This document shows, piece by piece, positions 24,155 to 34,000 of a stretch of 37,095 nucleotides of DNA (its first letter is position 1; every line of letters begins with the position of its first letter). The stretch spans positions 1 to 37,095 of the forward strand of contig JAGAPA010000001.1 in the NCBI GenBank assembly GCA_017623455.1. The letters are read 5' to 3'. This stretch comes from Clostridia bacterium. GTDB lineage: Bacteria > Bacillota > Clostridia > Christensenellales > Pumilibacteraceae. Under the pieces are notes generated by a model. The model was not told where the DNA came from and made no database searches. It saw nothing but the letters and a program-made list of their open reading frames with translations. The translations under genes and the position numbers were made by a program.

Positions 24155-26416
24155 TTATATAAGCTCTAAAGGTGCGTAATTAAGCATAAGCATAAGCTCG
24201 CACGTTGCAAATTTTACCTTAACGCAAACCTCGCCTGTTTTTACTACTTTGGTAATTACACCCTCGCCAAATTTTGTGTGACGGACTCTTGCCCCTTCAA
24301 CAAACTTGCTAACGTCTTTTCTGCCCGTTTTTGCAACGGTTTTTTGTGGAATCTTTAGCTTGGGGGAGGTGGAATAGCCACTATCATACGAGGGAACTTC
24401 GTCTGCGTTGTAAGCGGAATTGTAAGAAGTTTTGGAATAGCTACGCTCGTATCTTTCTTTTCCGTAAGAATTGTAAAAAGAAGATTTTTCCTCCTGCTTC
24501 TTTTGCTGATCAAATCCCATTTCAGGTAAAAATCTGCTCGGCATACAATACTCGGTAGAGCCGAACTTGAAACGCGTTTTGGCGCGCGTTACGTACAGTC
24601 TTTCTCTTGCTCGCGTTATTGCAACGTACAAAAGTCGGCGTTCTTCTTCGAGCTTGTCGTTTTCGTCGACCGACCTTGACGAAGGGAAAATTCCCTCGTC
24701 CATTCCCACCAAAAACACAACCTTAAACTCCAAGCCCTTTGCGCTGTGTATGGTTGCAAGCGTTACGTAATCGGACTCCTCGTCCATCTCATCCGTATCG
24801 GAATACAGGGATACGTTTTGCAGATAATCGGACAAATTGGCATCCGGATTGTCTTTTTCAAACTCCTCCATACTGTGAACGAGTTCCTTAATATTCATGC
24901 GGTGTTCCGCATTTTCTTCGGTATCCTCTTCATACACTGCCTTAATTCCCGCTACTTTACAAGTATACTTTGTAAGCATGGAAGGCTTGAGATTTTGCTC
25001 TACTGCGTTTAAAAGGCACTTAAGCACGGTTGCAAGCGGTGTTATCTTTTTAATTACAGAATTGGGTAAATCTTGATTTTGCTCGATATTTACAATCACG
25101 TCGAAAAGCGAAAGATTTTCCACTCTTGCGTAATTTATTGTTTGAGCAAGCGTCGCATCGCCTATTCCGCGTTTTGGAAAGTTTGCAATCCTCAGTAAGC
25201 TCTCTTCGTCTTCGTGATTATTCAGAAGCTTAAGATACGCGAGAACATCTTTAATCTCCTTTCTGTCAAAGAACTTAAAACCGCCGAAGATCTTATGTGC
25301 AACTCCGTACTGAATAAACTTTTCTTCGAACGTTCTCGTAAGCGCGTTGATGCGCATGAGCAATGCAAAATCGGACTTTTTATAGCCATAATTTGTCATA
25401 AGCGAACTCATTACGGTAATTACGTACTGAGCTTCGTCCTTGTCCGAGCCTGCGCAGTAAAATACAACGTTACTACCTTCCTCGTTTTCCGTCCAAAGAT
25501 TTTTATCAAGACGTTGCGTATTATTTTTTATGACCTTGTTGGCAAGCGCGATAATGCGCTTTGTGGAACGGTAGTTTTGCTGAAGCTTATACGTTGTCGC
25601 TCCCTCAAAATCACGCTGAAATGCAAACAGATTTTTGTAGTTTGCGCCTCGCCAACCATATATAGACTGATCCTCGTCGCCTACCGCAAAGATATTTCCC
25701 CACTTTGACGCAAGCAGTTTTACTATTTCGTACTGAACGGTATTGGTATCCTGAAACTCGTCGATGTGGATATAGCGGAACTTGTCGGCATAGTATTCCC
25801 TAACCTCCGCATCTTCGGACAAAAGCTTGTACGCAAAGTTAAGTAAGTCGTCGTAATCGAGCGCATTGTTACGCTTTAGCGCCTTATTATATTCGTCGTA
25901 AACCTCGGTTATTATACCTGCGCCGTGTTTAAAGGAATTGATTTGTCCGTAAACCTCGGGAGAAACGTTTTCGGTTTTTGCATCCGATATTGCATCCGCG
26001 ATTTCGGAAGAGGAAAGTCCGTCGTCCTCGTTTATGCCTTTTTCCTTGAGTATTTTTTTGATAAGCGAATTTTTTTCCTGCTCTGCATATATGGTAAAAT
26101 TACTCTTATATCCGATTTTATCTATATACTTTCTCAAAATTCTTACGCAAAGCGCGTGAAAGGTAAAAACCCAAAGCGAATTATCACAGCCCATTTTCTC
26201 CAATCGCTCTTTCATTTCGTTTGCCGCTTTGTTTGTAAAGGTAAGCGCAAGAATATTGTAAGGCTTTACGTCAAGGTCGTTTATAATATGATAGATACGG
26301 TGCGTAAGCAAACGTGTTTTTCCGCTACCTGCACCTGCCGTAACCAAAATAGCTCCCTCAGTATTTAACACGGGGATCATTTGTTCTTTATTAAGTTGAG
26401 TAAGATCTATTTTCAT
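24155..26416 (-). CDS. pcrA: UvrD/PcrA-type ATP-dependent 3'-5' DNA helicase
   Basis: This 753-residue SF1A helicase shows motif I AGAGSGKT (27-34), DEFQDTN, GDEDQSIYGWRGA, QNYRST, TIHSAKGLEFKVVFLVGMDEG and YVAITRARE. The C-terminal tail (~650-753) has a Ser/Tyr-rich linker and a small Tudor-like end (GARVRHTKFGEGVITKV), the RNA-polymerase-interacting tail of PcrA. It unwinds DNA in repair and limits rolling-circle and transcription conflicts. The start has AAGGAA about 9 nt upstream; a promoter lies at 26499-26527. Confidence 0.95.
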   Translation of the reverse strand: MKIDLTQLNKEQMIPVLNTEGAILVTAGAGSGKTRLLTHRIYHIINDLDVKPYNILALTFTNKAANEMKERLEKMGCDNSLWVFTFHALCVRILRKYIDKIGYKSNFTIYAEQEKNSLIKKILKEKGINEDDGLSSSEIADAISDAKTENVSPEVYGQINSFKHGAGIITEVYDEYNKALKRNNALDYDDLLNFAYKLLSEDAEVREYYADKFRYIHIDEFQDTNTVQYEIVKLLASKWGNIFAVGDEDQSIYGWRGANYKNLFAFQRDFEGATTYKLQQNYRSTKRIIALANKVIKNNTQRLDKNLWTENEEGSNVVFYCAGSDKDEAQYVITVMSSLMTNYGYKKSDFALLMRINALTRTFEEKFIQYGVAHKIFGGFKFFDRKEIKDVLAYLKLLNNHEDEESLLRIANFPKRGIGDATLAQTINYARVENLSLFDVIVNIEQNQDLPNSVIKKITPLATVLKCLLNAVEQNLKPSMLTKYTCKVAGIKAVYEEDTEENAEHRMNIKELVHSMEEFEKDNPDANLSDYLQNVSLYSDTDEMDEESDYVTLATIHSAKGLEFKVVFLVGMDEGIFPSSRSVDENDKLEEERRLLYVAITRARERLYVTRAKTRFKFGSTEYCMPSRFLPEMGFDQQKKQEEKSSFYNSYGKERYERSYSKTSYNSAYNADEVPSYDSGYSTSPKLKIPQKTVAKTGRKDVSKFVEGARVRHTKFGEGVITKVVKTGEVCVKVKFATCELMLMLNYAPLELI

Positions 26417-26455
26417 ATAGCGATTTCCTTGCCGTTTGTTTTATCTCTGTTTTTA

Positions 26456-26497
26456 CAAAAAACAGGACGAACGCCTTATTTTTGAGCCTCGTCCTAT
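26456..26497 (-). terminator. Terminator between the 135-residue gene and pcrA
   Basis: AGGACGA (26464-26470) pairs with TCGTCCT (26489-26495), extended by GC pairs, and is followed on the minus strand by GTTTTTTGT. It overlaps the start site of the pcrA promoter. Confidence 0.65.
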
Positions 26498-26498
26498 T

Positions 26499-26527
26499 AT
26501 TGTATCAAATTGTGAGATTTTAGTCAA
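26499..26527 (-). promoter_or_regulatory. pcrA-ligA promoter
   Basis: -35 TTGACT (26522-26527), a 17-bp spacer and -10 TACAAT (26499-26504), preceded by TGA. The -35 overlaps the stop codon of the upstream gene and the start site falls inside the terminator's first arm. Confidence 0.65.
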
Positions 26528-26931
26528 CAGGTTTTTATCTTTTCAAGCCTATATCTCTCCTTCATTTCACAGTATTTTTTGGAAAGATACAGCACGTATT
26601 TCTGTTTTGCCATAGCATCCATATTGTCGTACGCTTCACTGTCGATAAGTCTACCTATAGGGTTTTGGGGATCGTCGTCCTCGTCAAGCATTTTACACAC
26701 CTTCAGATAAAGCTCCTCTTCTTCCTTTGCCTGTACGCTGTTAAGCGAAATAAGATTGTCACGGTTGAACTTCTGCCGTCTTACCTCGTCTGCCACCGCT
26801 ATTGCCTGAGCGGTGTTTCCGTTAAGCATAATCAAATCGTCACGTTCCCTTAAAAGGTTTTGCCAATATCCCATCTTAAGTCTTTGCTTTGCAAGCATTG
26901 CGCGCTTTTTTAGTTCGCTGTATTCTTTCAT
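26524..26931 (-). CDS. Conserved-looking small helical protein, function unknown
   Basis: This 135-residue soluble protein is charged and largely helical (KKRAMLAKQRLKMGYWQNLLRERDD, then EEEELYLKVCKMLDEDDDP and a basic Tyr-rich tail ending KIKTC). There is no signal peptide, membrane segment or zinc motif, and I do not recognise the family. It looks real: AAGGAGT 7 nt before ATG, a TATAAT extended -10 at 26961-26966, its own terminator, and codon use like its neighbours. It sits upstream of pcrA, but with a separate promoter for pcrA a shared role is only a guess. Confidence 0.75.
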   Translation of the reverse strand: MKEYSELKKRAMLAKQRLKMGYWQNLLRERDDLIMLNGNTAQAIAVADEVRRQKFNRDNLISLNSVQAKEEEELYLKVCKMLDEDDDPQNPIGRLIDSEAYDNMDAMAKQKYVLYLSKKYCEMKERYRLEKIKTC

Positions 26932-26960
26932 CTTTTTTACTCCTTTCTCTTTTTTTGTCG

Positions 26961-26969
26961 ATTATAACA
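26961..26969 (-). promoter_or_regulatory. Extended -10 of the 135-residue gene
   Basis: TGTTATAAT on the minus strand, 17 nt before AAGGAGT plus a T-rich leader. There is no good -35; the extended -10 may compensate. Confidence 0.5.
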
Positions 26970-27027
26970 TATAAAGTGAAAGGTTGCATACAAATCGCAA
27001 TATTCGACAGTTTTCGATAATACTTCC

Positions 27028-27049
27028 TAAAAAACCAATTTGTTTTTTA
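27028..27049 (-). terminator. Weak terminator-like hairpin after the amidohydrolase gene
   Basis: Perfect 8-bp arms TAAAAAAC and GTTTTTTA with a 6-nt loop lie 10 nt past the stop. The stem is almost all A-T, so termination is uncertain. Confidence 0.4.
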
Positions 27050-27058
27050 CATCAGCCT

Positions 27059-28036
27059 TTATCGGAGCGAAAACAAATTCTTTGCGTTATCGTAAAATAT
27101 TGCATTTATTTCCGTCTGAGTAAGATCTGATAGCATAAAGGCGAGCTTGTGCGCAATAAGGCTTTCGGCGATAAGATGAGCTGGCTTGCAATTAGGCGGA
27201 AGATTATCTCCCGTTATCCAGCAAAATCCCGAACCCATACCGATTGGTTTACCGATATTAAGACATATTGGATAATCAGTTCCCCATACTACACGCTTAC
27301 CTTTAGTCTTTTTTAGACACGCAATAACTGATGGACTTTCGCATATTGCGGCTGTATCAAACCATATATTTTCATTGTCTGCAATCTTGTCTGCAGAACG
27401 TACAACGGTGTGCGGGGCAAACGATCTTCCGCAATGCGCAAGCACTAATTTTGCATCCGGATATTTTTCCGTCATACGGTTTACGTACGTGATATTCTCA
27501 CTATCCAAAATAGCGTTAATACGCATTACGTGTAAAATTATCGGAAGCTTTTTTTCATTTGCAACGACCCATGCACTTTCGGGCAAAAAATCCGATATTA
27601 CACAGGTTTCAGGATCGGGGTTCGGTGCGGAATAATGATAACACTTAAGAGCCTTTATTCCGTTATTTGTCACTAAATCTCCGATACGTTGTTCGCTATC
27701 CGTAACATGAACATACACGCTTCCTATGTTTTTATTGTCGTTTTTAAGTATATTTATAAGGTATGCGTTGGCTTTATCCACAACGGTTTTATCACTCTTG
27801 ATTTTTATATCGGGCATAGGAATCATATTTATCTCAAAGTCACAGCCCGGAAAATAATCCGACATATCCGCCGTATAGGTTTCGTGATTTACGCACTCTC
27901 TGTAAAACACACCGCTTCCGCAAGCAGTGGGGAGTCCTGCTCCGTTATAAACGTGAGCGTGAGCATCGAATATTTTGCTTGGAAGCATATCCTTATAAAT
28001 CTCGATAAGTTTATAGTCTTCTTCGGTCAATATCAT
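27059..28036 (-). CDS. Amidohydrolase_2 family metal-dependent hydrolase
   Basis: The 325-residue TIM-barrel hydrolase shows FDAHAH (His 26 and 28, first metal site), a candidate Lys in IKALKCYHYSA, LPIILHV (His), KLVLAHCGRSF (His) and VVWGTDYPI (catalytic Asp), the full set of COG2159/PF04909. Members act on carboxylic or cyclic substrates, for example as decarboxylases or lactonases; the substrate cannot be read here. A start nine codons upstream (28063) lies inside an inverted repeat; GGAG 7 nt before the ATG at 28036 decides for the shorter form. It follows the giant lipoprotein by 58 bp on the same strand, separated by a perfect hairpin, so co-transcription is possible but not shown. Confidence 0.82.
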   Translation of the reverse strand: MILTEEDYKLIEIYKDMLPSKIFDAHAHVYNGAGLPTACGSGVFYRECVNHETYTADMSDYFPGCDFEINMIPMPDIKIKSDKTVVDKANAYLINILKNDNKNIGSVYVHVTDSEQRIGDLVTNNGIKALKCYHYSAPNPDPETCVISDFLPESAWVVANEKKLPIILHVMRINAILDSENITYVNRMTEKYPDAKLVLAHCGRSFAPHTVVRSADKIADNENIWFDTAAICESPSVIACLKKTKGKRVVWGTDYPICLNIGKPIGMGSGFCWITGDNLPPNCKPAHLIAESLIAHKLAFMLSDLTQTEINAIFYDNAKNLFSLR

Positions 28037-28053
28037 ATTTTTTCTCCAATGTA

Positions 28054-28082
28054 TATACGTCACGCTCAGAGCGTGACGTATA
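28054..28082. other. Perfect 14-bp inverted repeat between the giant lipoprotein and the amidohydrolase
   Basis: TATACGTCACGCTC and GAGCGTGACGTATA flank a single A. On the minus strand, which both neighbours use, no T-run follows, while on the plus strand GTTTTATCGTTTTATTTT follows. It could slow polymerase, protect the upstream mRNA or bind a protein; it ends 7 nt before the amidohydrolase ribosome-binding site. Confidence 0.7.
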
Positions 28083-28094
28083 AGTTTTATCGTT

Positions 28095-31000
28095 TTATTT
28101 TACACCAAGTTCTGCAAAAGTCGCCTCAACAGCAGTTTTGTCGGTTTCTATAGAAACGTCCTTAAATCTTATTCTCGTATACTGATAAGACGTTGCAAGA
28201 GTAAGACCGAACACACATTCGCCCGTTGCGGACTCGCCCTCTTTGAAGTTGTATTCGTATGCAAATACAAACTCTCCGTTCTTTTCAAAATACATATACC
28301 AGGTGTTATTGAGATATATGCAAAGGAATGATTGCTCAGTTCCGTATTCTGAAAGATTTTTGGGAAGAACGTTACTTACGGGCTGTTTCGTACAGGTTGC
28401 CCAACTTCCGTTCACGTCCGTTCTTACCCTCGCGCTCGTTCCGTGATAGCCAACGCTTGACGCAACCGTTCCGTTTCCAAAGTATACGCTTACGGTAGCA
28501 TCCTGTTCGTACTTTGCCCCTGCAGGAAGATCGGCAGGATTAAGGAAACACTCGGAGGTAAATCTGATAACGGCACAGTCAGACGATACGCCTGTAAACA
28601 TTACCGTTCCCAAAGCTCCCACGTCTTTACAGCTTGCAATCGTTCCTGCGTTGTTGATATAATAGCCCGAAGTATTGGACGAATACGTGTTACCGTTTAC
28701 GGTTGCCTTGCCACCAATTGTTTTTCCGATAATAGATACGTCGAAAGTTGTAGCTGCGCTCACGCTTAAGGTATAAGTTTCGCATCCTAAGCCGTTGCCG
28801 AATACATACACTGTGTACTTGTCGGCAGGAAGATTTACGGTGTAGGATAAATTCGCTTTAAGCTCTCTTACGTATCCGCTTTCGCCCACAAACCTCAACG
28901 TTACGTCGGACGCAAGGTTACCGTCCTTAGTAAGACTTCCCGTTACCTTGTACACCGTGGCAACCGTATTAGCACTCACTGTAACGACAGCATCCTTATT
29001 GTCCGTATATTCCATAACAAGCTTTCCGTTCTCCATAAGCGAAGTCTTATCCTCTCCGTTTACGGTAACAGCCTTTACGGTTAATTTATCCGCAGTAACA
29101 ATCGGAGAAACAGCCATATAAAGTTTATCCGTATATATAAAGCTTACGTTGGGATCAATTCCGTAGTGAGAATACGTCGTTATATAATATATATCCTTTG
29201 TCGCGGTATTTATTTTGTTTTTATCGGTATTGTAATCAATGCCGGCAAACTCGGTTACCGCTCCCTCGCTGTAAAGTCCAACCTCGACGTTTCCGCTGAT
29301 TGAACGCTCGGCATAAACGAACTTGCCGTTTACGAATATACAGAGCATTGATGCATTTTTTACAAGCTTAAAAGACGTTGTATTAGTATAACTGTCGCCA
29401 AAAGCTCCGTTATCATCGTATATTTTACTCTTAATTCCGTTTTCCATCGAATAGAGAACTATTCTGCTGAGCTTTCCTTTATTCATATACGACGTATCAA
29501 GCAAATATGCTTTTTCTATACTGCGGTTTTTAAGTACGTAACCTGCATAAGAATTTGCTTTTGCCGTAGCCGTAACGGTTGACGTCAATTGTAACAAGCT
29601 ATCATTTTTTCCGTTAAGGAAGATTACGCTTCTCTCGTTACCTACCGATGTTGCTTTAGTTGTTTTTTCGGTTTTCCATTCGCCTTTAACACCACTCGTA
29701 CCGTTTGTTCCGAAAGCCGACGTATACGGTGAAACGTAACCGTTTCCGTTAAAACCGACCAAAGTATCCGTATCGGTAATATCTGAATTACAAATATTGT
29801 AATAAGCCGGGGAAACCTCGTTTGAGGAAAGAGGACGGTAGTAAGTAAGGGTAAGGTATGCCTTGTCGGTTTTGGTTATTCCGTACATCGAATACGGGAA
29901 GAACGCCTCTACTGTAAAGCTATGATCCGTTACCGTATTTATCGCACCGCTAAAGCTCATGCTTGCCGTAATGGGATAGGATGATTTTACCTGATATGGG
30001 GATATATTTACACTTCTTAACGAGGACGTCTTAGTTCCGTTATTTACAAGCACACCCATGTTAAGGTACGTATTTTTGTACCAGCGACCCATTCCTTCAA
30101 ACTTAGGATCGTGACCGCCTCCGCCCATATGGAACAGGTATTTATCGTAAACTGTTGCGGTAACATATACGCCATCCTCGCCCGGTATTGCGGTTGCTTT
30201 TGCGAAAAATTCGCCGTTATCGAACAAGTACCAGTTCTTATCTTTCCACTCCTTGTCGTTTGCAATGCCGTCTACGATATAATTGCTTTCAGTATCGTTT
30301 GCGGAACGGAATTCAAAGTCTTTCTTTTCTTTTCCGTCCGCTCTGCCAAGAACTACGATATCTCCGATTCGGATCACATTGTTTGCGGTATTGTATTTAT
30401 CCTTGCCGTTTACCGCAATCTCAATCTTCTTTACTTTAACCTCTTCAAAGTCGGCAACTATGCTTCCTCCGTATCTCATTACCTTTTTGAGCGTATTGCA
30501 ATTATCAACGTTTTGAGTAAGGTTATTGAACGTAATTATCTTGCCGTCTGCAAGGGTAAGAGTGAGCGAGCTGAGTTTTTTGAGCGCGTAATTATACTGC
30601 GCTGAGTTGTATACCATTACCGAACGAATGGAACGAGCTGTGGGGAAAGTTAAGCTGATAACGTCCTCTCCCTCCGTCTGATACTCCCAATCCTTATATA
30701 CAGTATGGGTTACGTACAGTCCGTCCTTTAGGTACTGCATTCCGGTTGCATTGGGATTTGTATAACTGATTATTGCCTCGTCGGTAATATTTTCATATCC
30801 GCTTACAACCTCGGGAAGGGGCTGAACCGAATAAGTAGGTCCGTTGCCGTAAAGCACGGGAAGAGGCGTTGTTCCGCTTGCGCTGTCAAGATCTCCATAA
30901 GTAATAGAGGGAGAGGTTATTATCTTCACTCTGTCTACGGATATGCATCTACCCATAAAGCTTCCGTTTTGATTGTAATTGTTTATGGGGTTGGGGAAGG

Positions 31001-34000
31001 AGTGATATACGGCAAATATCTCGTCGCCTGCCTTTACAAAGCTATGATGTCCCGTTCCTGCCATATAGTCTATGGATGCGGAATAGTCCTTACTCATCGT
31101 GTAATCGATATTTCCGTTACCGGAGCCTGCACTATTCATATTAACTATACCTACAACTGTAAAGCCCTTATTAGGATCGAGCTTGGTAAAAGGTCCGAAA
31201 GGCGAGGTAGATACTGCCTGACAAATGGAATATCCTCTGTTTCCGTATCCGTAAGGCGAATACGTGAGATAGTAAAGCCATTGCTTGTTTACCTCGTCGT
31301 AATGAGCGATAGTGAACGCGCCTTCGTTTACTCCTCCGCCGTTGACGTTTCCATCAAAAGCATATCGGGTAACCTTGTCTTTGGTGCTTGCGTTAGTTCC
31401 GTAATTTATTCCCGAGTTTACGTACGTCTTAAAGTCGAGAGCTTTTACGGAATATCCAGGAATGGACACGACGTGCATCGTTGAGTAGTCGGGGGTTATG
31501 TAATCCTTCATCTTTACAACCCAGATAACGTTACCCGACGATACCGAGCTTACGTGCTGAGAGAAGTAGCAGTACATATCACCCGTTGCAGGATCTACAA
31601 ACGGAGAAATATCGATTGCAGGCCAGAAGTCTGCATTTTTTCCTGCCGATTTGTATGCTGCAGCAATCTCGGGATTGTAACGATAGAAATTGAACGCAGG
31701 AGTATTTCTGGTTACTGCATTTCCGTTCTTGTTTACCTTTGTAGTATTGTCGCCGTAGAACTGATAGTAGTTGTTCGTATCTACCATCGTATAAGGTCCG
31801 TACGGACAGTCTGATACACCTATTCCTATATATAATCTATCCCAGTCCGTTCCTGTTTTAGAGGTATATTCGGTGTTAGCGTTACCAACTTTACTTTGAG
31901 CACTAAAATAGATGTAGTATCTGTTTTTCTTTACGCCGTCAACTTCGATAGTTTCTTGCAAAAGCTCAGGCGCCCAATAATGCCCCATAGACCAATCCTT
32001 AGTGGGATCTACGGCAAGTGCGTACCCTCCGTTTGTTCCACATTGCTCCCAATCAATAAGATTTTTACTTCTATATATGGGATATGCGCCGTAAGTTTTT
32101 GTTGTATTATGCCCTTCAAACCCGGTTACCGCCATATAGAACCAACCACCGTAAACGGGGTCGTCCTCTACTGATACGTAGATTGCGCCGGGGTCTGCGC
32201 CGGACAAATCCTGATCGTTTCTATAATACAGCGAGGTGTCGTAGTTGTGTTCGCCCATTGTTCCGTCGCTGAATTTTATTCCGTTATTTTCTCCGGTTTC
32301 AAATACTGCCTTTACGCAAACGGTCGTATCTTTAATTAAGTAAGACAACGTGTAATCGTTCCAAGCTGTATAAGTAGCTTCACAGTCGATATTGTTAACG
32401 CTCAAAGATTTAAGGTACTTGCCCTCGTCGGGAGTAAGACGGAAGGTAATGGTTTTTCCAAGCTTGGCAAGATCTGCATCGTACGAGATTGATCCGCCGT
32501 CAATATTTGCTTCTATCTGCGCTTCTACAATACCGAGTACGTCTTCCGTATTTACGGAATAAGATATATCGCTAATCTCTACAGTAGAATGAGTAAATGC
32601 ACTTGCATTTGTGGATGCAATGAAAGCAAAATAGCACTCTCCGCTAATAAGCGTGTTGGAATACGAACCCGAAAGTCTGTAAGTTCCGTCCTCACACAAA
32701 ACGTAATAAGACACAGTAGCGCCCTGCTTTACAAACGCAAAGTAATATTTTTCTCCAATATTGTGAATATTGTAATATTCGGATGCTGATCCGTAAGGAA
32801 CGTTTGACCAGCTTCCGTTAAGAAGATATCTGGATTTATTGCCTACTATATGCGTGTACAACGTATTTGACGTTGTCGCATTCTTAAGATAAATACCTAT
32901 TCCCGGATCTGTTTCGTACTTCTCAATCGATGTGTCGGTTATATTTTTTACGCTGAAGAATACTACGCCGTCCTCTGCAAGCATACCGTTAAGGTACAGC
33001 GGAGTTCCGTTAAACTTGATTGTCGTGGTAATCTTTTCGCTTTTAGACTGTTCGTCGTACACTATATCCACCACCGAAAGCGCGCTCTCGGAGCTTACGC
33101 CTACCGTTCTTTCTCTTACAATAAGAGTTTCTACGGTTGCAAACGGTTTGTCGGGAGTAATAGATACGGGGTTACTGTAATGAGTATCGGTGTCCGCTTT
33201 GAATATATACGTATTGCGAGGAGCGGTATAAGTATACTTTCCGTCGTTATCGGTAACGAGAACATCGTCGCCTACTCTTACGTTTATTCCTTTAGCTCTT
33301 ACGCCGTCCTCATACTCTGCATAGCCCGTAAATTTAACCGCAGTAAAATCAAACGTTGCATGCACCTTGATATCGGAGGTTATATTACTGATAACCGCCG
33401 TATTATCCGTTATGGCAAGAGGCTGACCGTCTACCGTTGCGCTTACCACCTCGTAGCCACTGCTCGGAACGAACGTAACCGTTATCGGCTCGAACTGAGA
33501 TGGGTTTGCGTTATCTATTCTTATATAACCGTTTTCGCAATCAAGCGCAGTTACGGTATATCTTATTGCCGTAAATCCGCATATTATCTGAGTATCCTCG
33601 GTTGCAATGAAAACGTATTTACCGTCGGTTATGGTTTTAGGAACGCCGTTTACCGTAAGTACGGTAGGTCTGTATCCCGGCTTGGGAGAAACCGTTACCG
33701 TTACCTCGTCGCCGTAAACAAAACTGTCGGCGGAAAGAATTACGCTTCCGTTAGCCGATGACGAAGCCGTCACGGTAAGAGAAATCTGCTCGTATTCGCA
33801 CTTAATATCCGCATCTTCGTAAATTTTGAAAGTATACTGATTATTAATAACGGAAGCCGTCACGTTTTTATCGTTTACCGTAAGCTCTTTGATTCGGTAG
33901 CCGATTTTGGGAATCATCGTAAGGGTTACGTTTGTTCCCCATTCTCCCGTTCCTTTGGGTGTTATGCTTCCATTTTCGGGTTTGTTTACGGATATGTTAT

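Noticed and set aside
28037-28063. Upstream start of the amidohydrolase (nine extra codons)
   Set aside because: The upstream ATG lies within the 14-bp inverted repeat and has no ribosome-binding site; GGAG precedes the ATG at 28036.
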